Shown: one piece after another, positions 5,859 through 10,569 of the stretch | Layout: every line of letters begins with the position of its first letter | Position numbering within the stretch: position 1 is the first letter of the stretch | Origin: Bacteroidota bacterium | Lineage (GTDB): Bacteria > Bacteroidota > Bacteroidia > Bacteroidales > B18-G4 | NCBI GenBank assembly: GCA_003648575.1 | Contig: QMPN01000092.1 | Coordinates: 1 to 10,569, forward strand | Length of the DNA: 10,569 nt | Reading direction: 5' to 3' | The notes under the pieces: generated by a model | The model's database searches: none | Seen by the model: the letters and a program-made list of their open reading frames with translations, nothing else | What the model was told of the DNA's origin: nothing | Translations under genes and position numbers: made by a program

Positions 5859-7199
5859 ATGGGTATCTTAAAGACTTTTTCATTAGGCGGTGTTCATCCT
5901 CCGGAGAACAAACTCTCGGCCAATCAGGCCATAGAGGTGTTGCCGCTGCCCAAACAGGCGTTCATTCCATTAAACCAGAATCTCGGTGCCCCCGGCGTTG
6001 CCCAGGTACAAAAGGGCGATGAGGTGAAGGTAGGGCAACTGCTTGCAAAGGGTGAGGCTTTTATTTCGTCCAATGTACATTCATCAGTTTCGGGCAAGGT
6101 TCTGAAGATCGATGCTGTGCAGGACCCCTCAGGCTATAAGCGTCCTGCAGTGGTGATCAATGTGGATGGAGACGAATGGATAGAGGGTATCGACAAATCC
6201 GATGCATTGATAAAAGACATAAAGCTCAGCCAGAAAGAGATCGTTGACAAAGTCCACGAGTTGGGCGTTGTTGGCCTTGGTGGAGCTACTTTTCCCTCCC
6301 ATGTGAAGCTGATGGTGCCGGAAGGCAAGAAGGCCGAAGTGCTGATCATCAACGGGGTAGAATGTGAACCTTACCTGACTGCTGATCACAGGCTGATGCT
6401 GGAGAAAGGGGATGAGATCCTTGTTGGTACCTCCATCCTCATGAAAGGACTGGGTGTTGAAAGAGCTATCATAGGCATCGAGAACAATAAGCAGGATGCC
6501 ATTAAAAATATGACCGAGCTGGCTAAAGCCTATGCCGGTATTGAAATATGCCCCCTGAAGGTGAAATATCCACAGGGTGGTGAAAAACAATTGATCAAAG
6601 CCACCATCAAAAGGGAGGTCCCGTCAGGGAAGCTTCCGATTGAAGTAGGCGCTGTGGTCAATAATGTAGGAACTGCTTTTGCTGTTTATGAAGCAGTTCA
6701 GAAAAATAAACCCCTGTTCGAACGTGTCGTGACCATTACCGGCAAGTCAGTTGCCAAACCGGGTAACTTCATGGTCAGGATCGGTACTCCCATTGGAGAG
6801 TTGATCGATGCGGCCGGTGGTCTTCCTGAAGATTCCGGTAAAATGATCGGTGGTGGCCCAATGATGGGAAAATCACTGCTGTCGACTGATACACCCGTGG
6901 TAAAAGGGTCGTCAGGCATCCTCATCCTCCCCGAGAACGAATCGAAAAGGGTGGAGATGAAGAACTGTATCCGTTGCGCACGTTGCGTATCGGTATGCCC
7001 CATGGGACTGGAACCTGTTTTGCTGGCACAGCAGGCAGAACTGGAAATGTGGGATGAACTTGAACAGGAAAGGGTGATGGATTGCATAGAATGTGGTTCA
7101 TGCCATTATACTTGCCCGTCGGGAAGGCCATTGCTTGATTATATCAGGCTTGGCAAGAACAAGGTAGGTCAAATTATGAGAAACAGAGGAAAAAAATAA
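5859..7199 (+). CDS. rnfC: RnfC, NADH/FMN-binding subunit of the Rnf complex
   Basis: RnfC is the peripheral subunit where electrons reach FMN and reduce NAD+; it resembles NqrF/NuoF-type flavoprotein modules. The protein has 446 residues from an ATG with no clear Shine-Dalgarno site. The N-terminal part (1-110) has the biotinyl-lipoyl-like barrel signature SSVSGKV (75-81). The nucleotide/FMN region includes GLGGATFP (139-146) and NGVECEPYLTADHRLML (165-181). A SLBB-like segment includes GGGPMMG (331-337). Two [4Fe-4S] clusters are bound by C370/373/376/380 and C409/412/415/419, the second followed by PSGRPLLDYIRLGK. Length and motif order match the family, and nothing is missing. It sits 25 nt after rnfB and 3 nt before rnfD, so it is clearly in the operon. 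Confidence 0.97.
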   Translation: MGILKTFSLGGVHPPENKLSANQAIEVLPLPKQAFIPLNQNLGAPGVAQVQKGDEVKVGQLLAKGEAFISSNVHSSVSGKVLKIDAVQDPSGYKRPAVVINVDGDEWIEGIDKSDALIKDIKLSQKEIVDKVHELGVVGLGGATFPSHVKLMVPEGKKAEVLIINGVECEPYLTADHRLMLEKGDEILVGTSILMKGLGVERAIIGIENNKQDAIKNMTELAKAYAGIEICPLKVKYPQGGEKQLIKATIKREVPSGKLPIEVGAVVNNVGTAFAVYEAVQKNKPLFERVVTITGKSVAKPGNFMVRIGTPIGELIDAAGGLPEDSGKMIGGGPMMGKSLLSTDTPVVKGSSGILILPENESKRVEMKNCIRCARCVSVCPMGLEPVLLAQQAELEMWDELEQERVMDCIECGSCHYTCPSGRPLLDYIRLGKNKVGQIMRNRGKK

Positions 7200-7202
7200 A
7201 AT

Positions 7203-8207
7203 ATGAGCATGTTAACAGTTTCCGGGTCTCCCCATGTTCATGGAGACTCATCCGTTAAGAAAATCATGTACACTGTGCTGATCGCCATGTTGCCTGCCAT
7301 GCTGGTGTCCGTCTACTTTTTTGGACTGGATGCCCTGCGGGTGATGGTGATCTCTTCACTGGCTTGCCTTTTCTTCGAATGGCTGATCCAGAAATACATG
7401 ATCAAAGGGCCTGTGACCATCAACGATGGTTCTGCCCTGGTTACCGGTATCTTGCTGGCCTTTAACGTGCCAAGCAACCTTCCGCTCTGGATCATTCTTG
7501 TCGGCGCTTTTGTGGCGATAGGCATGGCGAAGATGTCGTTTGGCGGCTTGGGCAAGAATCCTTTCAATCCGGCACTCGTCGGACGTGTATTCCTTTTGAT
7601 CTCCTTCCCTGTGCAGATGACCAGCTGGCCGGAGCCCAAACTCCTGTTCGGTAACATGATTTCCGCTCCGGATGCTATGGGTGGGGCAACCCCATTGGGA
7701 TTTCTGAAGGAAGGATTGAAGAATAATACCGTGCCTGAGCTGATGGCAAAGATGCCTGACCTGATGACGGACTTCATTGGCTTTATCGGTGGTTCTCTTG
7801 GTGAGGTTTCTGCCGTTGCCCTGTTACTGGGTGCCATATACATGCTGGTAAAAAAAGTAATTACCTGGCACATCCCATTGGCGTATATCGGTTCTGTGAT
7901 CGTATTTACAGGCATACTCTGGATGATCAACCCTGAAATGTATGCTGATCCTGTATTCCATGTGCTTACCGGTGGATTGATATTGGGAGCCTTTTTTATG
8001 GCTACTGATATGGTATCATCGCCTATCAGTCCATGGGCTCAGATCGTATTTGGTATCGGCTGCGGGGTGATCACCATATTGATCAGGATATGGGGCTCAT
8101 ATCCCGAAGGGGTATCATTTGCCATCCTGATCATGAATGCCTTTACACCACTGCTGAACCGCTGGATGAAACCGGCAAGGTTCGGAGAAACAGTGAAAGC
8201 AGCTTAA
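7203..8207 (+). CDS. rnfD: RnfD, membrane flavoprotein subunit of the Rnf complex
   Basis: RnfD is a multi-pass inner-membrane subunit homologous to NqrB and carries a covalently bound FMN. It has 334 residues from an ATG 3 nt after the rnfC stop. Many hydrophobic segments are visible, for example about 21-40, 45-62, 94-108, 124-135, 202-216, 228-242, 254-270 and 280-294. The flavin attachment site is DAMGGATPLG, where T163 is the expected phosphoester-linked threonine (compare the SGAT motif of NqrB). FGGLGKNPFNPALVGR (113-128) and the C-terminal GSYPEGVSFAILIMNAFTPL (298-317) are typical RnfD/NqrB signatures. It is thought to take part in ion translocation together with RnfG, RnfA and RnfE. 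The gap to rnfG is 28 nt. Confidence 0.97.
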   Translation: MSMLTVSGSPHVHGDSSVKKIMYTVLIAMLPAMLVSVYFFGLDALRVMVISSLACLFFEWLIQKYMIKGPVTINDGSALVTGILLAFNVPSNLPLWIILVGAFVAIGMAKMSFGGLGKNPFNPALVGRVFLLISFPVQMTSWPEPKLLFGNMISAPDAMGGATPLGFLKEGLKNNTVPELMAKMPDLMTDFIGFIGGSLGEVSAVALLLGAIYMLVKKVITWHIPLAYIGSVIVFTGILWMINPEMYADPVFHVLTGGLILGAFFMATDMVSSPISPWAQIVFGIGCGVITILIRIWGSYPEGVSFAILIMNAFTPLLNRWMKPARFGETVKAA

Positions 8208-8235
8208 TTTGTTCAATAGATAATTGTATAGATAC

Positions 8236-8850
8236 ATGGCTAAGAAAGTTAAATCATCCTTTATAAACATGGTGCTGACGCTCATGATCATCACCGTGGT
8301 GGCCTCACTGGCACTGGGTTCGGTATACAACCTGACCCTTGAGCCAATTGCTGCTGCTAAAAAAGCTGCACGCGAGAGGGCCATTAAACTGGTATTGCCA
8401 GCATTCGATTCACTCAACAGTTTTAAGGTGCCCATGCCGGCTGATCCTGAACTGACAGCCGGCAACGGCGATCAGGATTCACTGGAATTTCACCAGGCTT
8501 TTGAGAATGGAACCCTTGTTGGTACTGCCATATCGACCTTCTCAAACCAGGCTTATGACCCCACACAGATTCAGATCATGGTGGGCTTCTTACCCGGTGG
8601 AATCATCGACAGTACGGTGGTAACACAGCAGAAGGAAACTCCCGGGCTTGGTACCAAGATGGCAGACCCGAAATTCAACGGACAGTTTGCCGGTAAGAAT
8701 CCTGCCACCTTCAACCTCTATGTGACTAAGGATGGCGGCCAGGTGGATGCCATCACGGCTTCTACCATAAGCTCCAGGGCGGTATGCGATGCACTCCGCA
8801 GGGCATATGCAACTTTCGAATCATATAAAAGTGATGGAGGAAACGAATAA
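8236..8850 (+). CDS. rnfG: RnfG, periplasm-facing covalent-FMN subunit of the Rnf complex
   Basis: RnfG is anchored by one N-terminal helix (about 9-31), and its flavin domain faces the periplasm; it is homologous to NqrC. I start at the ATG at 8236 (204 residues, MAKKVKSSF), which puts a basic stretch directly before the helix. An in-frame TTG at 8224 is a weaker choice. The FMN-binding domain shows ETPGLGTKM (134-142) and the attachment motif DAITASTISSRAVC (171-184), where T177 is the expected FMN-linked residue. The family usually has (S/T)GAT here, so TAST is a mild variant and the linking threonine is kept. The stop overlaps the rnfE start by one base (TAATG), and GGAGG at 8836-8840 inside rnfG serves rnfE, suggesting translational coupling. 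Confidence 0.95.
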   Translation: MAKKVKSSFINMVLTLMIITVVASLALGSVYNLTLEPIAAAKKAARERAIKLVLPAFDSLNSFKVPMPADPELTAGNGDQDSLEFHQAFENGTLVGTAISTFSNQAYDPTQIQIMVGFLPGGIIDSTVVTQQKETPGLGTKMADPKFNGQFAGKNPATFNLYVTKDGGQVDAITASTISSRAVCDALRRAYATFESYKSDGGNE

Positions 8851-9434
8851 TGAACCAGTGGACCAATTTTACCAAAGGATTTATTAAAGAAAACGCAGTA
8901 TTCGTACTGCTGCTGGGGCTCTGTCCTACATTGGCTGTGACATCATCAGCCATTAATGGGATGGGAATGGGCCTGGCAACCACCTTTGTGCTCGTATGTT
9001 CGAACATGGTGGTGACCCTGGTCAAGAGTTTTATTCCGGACAAGGTGAGGATTCCGGCATTCATTGTGATCATCGCTTCATTTGTGACCATAGTAGAACT
9101 GGTGATGCAGGCCTATGTGCCCGCATTATTCGATACCCTCGGGATCTTTATCCCGCTGATCGTGGTGAACTGCCTCGTTCTCGGACGCGCAGAAGGCTTT
9201 GCTTCAAAGCAGAGTTTCATCTCTTCTCTGATCGATGGCCTGGGCATGGGCCTTGGATTTACCTTCGCACTGACCCTCCTGGGGAGCGTTAGGGAGATGC
9301 TGGGTAACGGCTCTATCTTCGATGTGAAGTTTACAACGGGAGATGCCATACTGGTGTTCATCCTGCAGCCGGGTGCCTTCATCGTGCTGGGCTACCTGAT
9401 CGCGATAATTAATAAATTGAGAAAAACAGCTTAA
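8850..9434 (+). CDS. rnfE: RnfE, integral membrane subunit of the Rnf complex
   Basis: RnfE belongs to the RnfA/RnfE/NqrD/NqrE family of six-helix membrane proteins. RnfA and RnfE form an inverted-topology pair that holds a membrane-embedded iron-sulfur centre. The protein has 194 residues and starts at the ATG overlapping the rnfG stop, with a strong GGAGG 9 nt upstream. Conserved family phrases include ENAVFVLLLGLCPTLAVT (14-31), which carries the helix-I cysteine C25, and the second conserved block LGIFIPLIVVNCLVLGRAEGF, with its Cys in the VNC motif. These two cysteines are the expected ligands to the intramembrane cluster shared with RnfA. The order relative to RnfA and the C-terminal LQPGAFIVLGYLIAIINK support RnfE over RnfA. 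Confidence 0.96.
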   Translation: MNQWTNFTKGFIKENAVFVLLLGLCPTLAVTSSAINGMGMGLATTFVLVCSNMVVTLVKSFIPDKVRIPAFIVIIASFVTIVELVMQAYVPALFDTLGIFIPLIVVNCLVLGRAEGFASKQSFISSLIDGLGMGLGFTFALTLLGSVREMLGNGSIFDVKFTTGDAILVFILQPGAFIVLGYLIAIINKLRKTA

Positions 9435-9444
9435 TATACAGACC

Positions 9445-10020
9445 ATGGAATATTTCGGTATAATCATCGGTGCCATATTTGTTTCGAATATAGTTTTGGC
9501 CCAGTTCCTGGGGATCTGCCCCTTCCTTGGAGTAAGTGGAAAGGTATCCACCTCAGTAGGTATGAGTGGAGCGGTCCTCTTTGTGATGACCCTGGCTACC
9601 CTCGTTACCTGGCTGATATATGTTTATGTACTGGTGCCCCTTGGCATCACATTCCTGCAAACCATCAGCTTTATCCTTGTGATCGCATCACTGGTACAGA
9701 TGGTAGAGATTGTCCTGAAGAAGATCAGCCCGCCCTTGTATCAGGCCCTCGGGATCTTCCTCCCACTGATCACCACTAACTGTGCCGTGCTTGGTGTTGC
9801 TTTGCTGGCGCAATCAAAAAACCTTGACCTCCTGCAGTCTATTGTTTTTGCTGTTGCCAATGCCATCGGCTTCGCCCTGGCAATGATACTCTTTGCAGGC
9901 CTCCGCGAACACCTCAACCTTATGCAGGTACCAAAAGGCATGCGTGGTGTACCTATCGCTCTTGTCACAGCCGGTATCCTCGCCATGGCGTTCATGGGAT
10001 TTGCCGGCATGGTCAAATAA
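9445..10020 (+). CDS. rnfA: RnfA, integral membrane subunit of the Rnf complex
   Basis: RnfA is the partner of RnfE, a 191-residue six-helix membrane protein homologous to NqrE. It starts with an ATG 10 nt after the rnfE stop, with no obvious Shine-Dalgarno site. The diagnostic N-terminal block is NIVLAQFLGICPFLGVSGK, with the conserved Cys in ICPFLG; the second block is LGIFLPLITTNCAVLGVALL, with the Cys in TNC. The C-terminal block FAGLREHLNLMQVPKGMRGVPIALVTAGILAMAFMGF is typical for RnfA. The two conserved cysteines, with those of RnfE, would hold the membrane-embedded cluster. It is the last rnf gene; there is no visible terminator before the next gene, which begins 10 nt later. Confidence 0.97.
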   Translation: MEYFGIIIGAIFVSNIVLAQFLGICPFLGVSGKVSTSVGMSGAVLFVMTLATLVTWLIYVYVLVPLGITFLQTISFILVIASLVQMVEIVLKKISPPLYQALGIFLPLITTNCAVLGVALLAQSKNLDLLQSIVFAVANAIGFALAMILFAGLREHLNLMQVPKGMRGVPIALVTAGILAMAFMGFAGMVK

Positions 10021-10030
10021 AACCGGAATT

Positions 10031-10569
10031 ATGCACGATATCATGCTTTTTATGGGAACAGTGATCATGGGCTTCTTCGCCATCATGAACCCTATTGCCA
10101 ATACACCAATATTTATGGGGCTTACTTCCTCAATCGATGAAGTGAGGACAAAGAATATTATTGCATTCAGGTCGGTCTTATTTGCATTTGTGATGGTCAG
10201 CGTATTTGTGATTCTTGGAAACTTTATTTTTCAGGTGTTTGGGATCACCTTGCCGGCTTTTCAGCTAACCGGCGGCATATTGTTATTCTTAATAGGATAT
10301 GATATGCTACAGGGACAGACTTCGAAGATCCGTCAGCACAGTAAAGAGGACCATGAGGAAATTAAAGCAAAAGCTGCTGACTCGGATACGGTCCTGAGTC
10401 TTGCTCTCACTCCGCTGGGTATTCCAATACTTGCAGGACCGGGAACAATTGCCACAGCCATGAACGTTGCCGGTATGTCCTCCGGAATGGGGCATGTTGA
10501 ACATGCGGCCGCCATCATAATTGCATTTGCCCTGATGTGCCTGGTCACCTTTCTGATGTTCATCTCTGC
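10031..10569 (+). CDS. MarC-family integral membrane protein, 3' end outside window
   Basis: An ATG at 10031, 10 nt after the rnfA stop, opens a frame that runs without stop to the window end (179 complete codons). The product has hydrophobic segments at about 3-22, 44-66, 73-90, 122-145 and 158-178. The phrases IMNPIANTPIF (18-28), LTGGILLFLIGYDML (79-93) and LTPLGIPILAGPGTIAT (126-142) are the hallmarks of the MarC/YhgN (UPF0056) family. The family's substrate is not settled; the name comes from a multiple antibiotic resistance locus, but a direct role in resistance was not upheld. A hydrophilic charged loop (about 94-118) lies between helices 3 and 4. The tight spacing suggests co-transcription with rnf. 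A functional link is unproven. Confidence 0.92.
   Translation, partial: MHDIMLFMGTVIMGFFAIMNPIANTPIFMGLTSSIDEVRTKNIIAFRSVLFAFVMVSVFVILGNFIFQVFGITLPAFQLTGGILLFLIGYDMLQGQTSKIRQHSKEDHEEIKAKAADSDTVLSLALTPLGIPILAGPGTIATAMNVAGMSSGMGHVEHAAAIIIAFALMCLVTFLMFIS

Noticed and set aside
5291..7930. Long antisense open frames within rnfB, rnfC and rnfD (for example 5291-5698, 6129-6590 and 7313-7930 minus)
   Set aside because: They are shadows of conserved rnf genes with no recognisable domains.
8224..8235. TTG start giving a longer RnfG
   Set aside because: The ATG at 8236 gives a typical RnfG N-terminus and needs no rare start codon.
4880..10020. Na+-translocating NADH:quinone oxidoreductase (nqr) operon
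   Set aside because: The first gene is RnfB, RnfC has C-terminal ferredoxin clusters, and there is no NqrA or NqrF, so this is rnf.

Overview
The window looks like a piece of a Bacteroidota chromosome, probably from an anaerobic or facultative member of the Bacteroidales or a relative. Three signs support this. Two proteins end in Por/type IX secretion (T9SS) C-terminal sorting domains of the VYPNP/VFPNP type. A lipoprotein carries an acidic/lysine-rich stretch right after its lipobox cysteine. A six-gene rnf operon is present in the order B-C-D-G-E-A, and most of its genes lack a strong Shine-Dalgarno site.

Layout. Positions 1-1184 (+) hold the 3' part of a large secreted T9SS cargo protein. 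A structured intergenic repeat (1191-1303) follows and separates it from two minus-strand genes: a propeller-like T9SS cargo protein (1306-2754) and, upstream of it in transcription order, an uncharacterised lipoprotein (2824-3798). A 16-bp perfect hairpin sits between those two. Positions 3799-4879 form a non-coding island of about 1.1 kb. It contains a second full copy and a partial copy of the same intergenic repeat, a nested palindrome around a 13-bp GC-rich stem, a 12-T run, and the probable promoter region of the rnf operon.

Positions 4880-10020 (+) hold rnfB, rnfC, rnfD, rnfG, rnfE and rnfA with gaps of -1 to 28 nt, a single operon. The products form the membrane-bound ferredoxin:NAD+ oxidoreductase. 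RnfB takes electrons from reduced ferredoxin, RnfG and RnfD carry covalent flavins, RnfA and RnfE are the membrane-embedded pair, and RnfC reduces NAD+ with FMN, so that redox energy is coupled to export of Na+ or H+. Ten bases after rnfA, a MarC-family membrane protein gene starts (10031) and runs off the window end; it is probably co-transcribed.

I see no clearly new enzymatic system. The least ordinary content is the repeat-rich non-coding island, the repeat family shared between two intergenic regions, and the uncharacterised lipoprotein/T9SS gene pair, which is much more AT-rich than the rnf operon.
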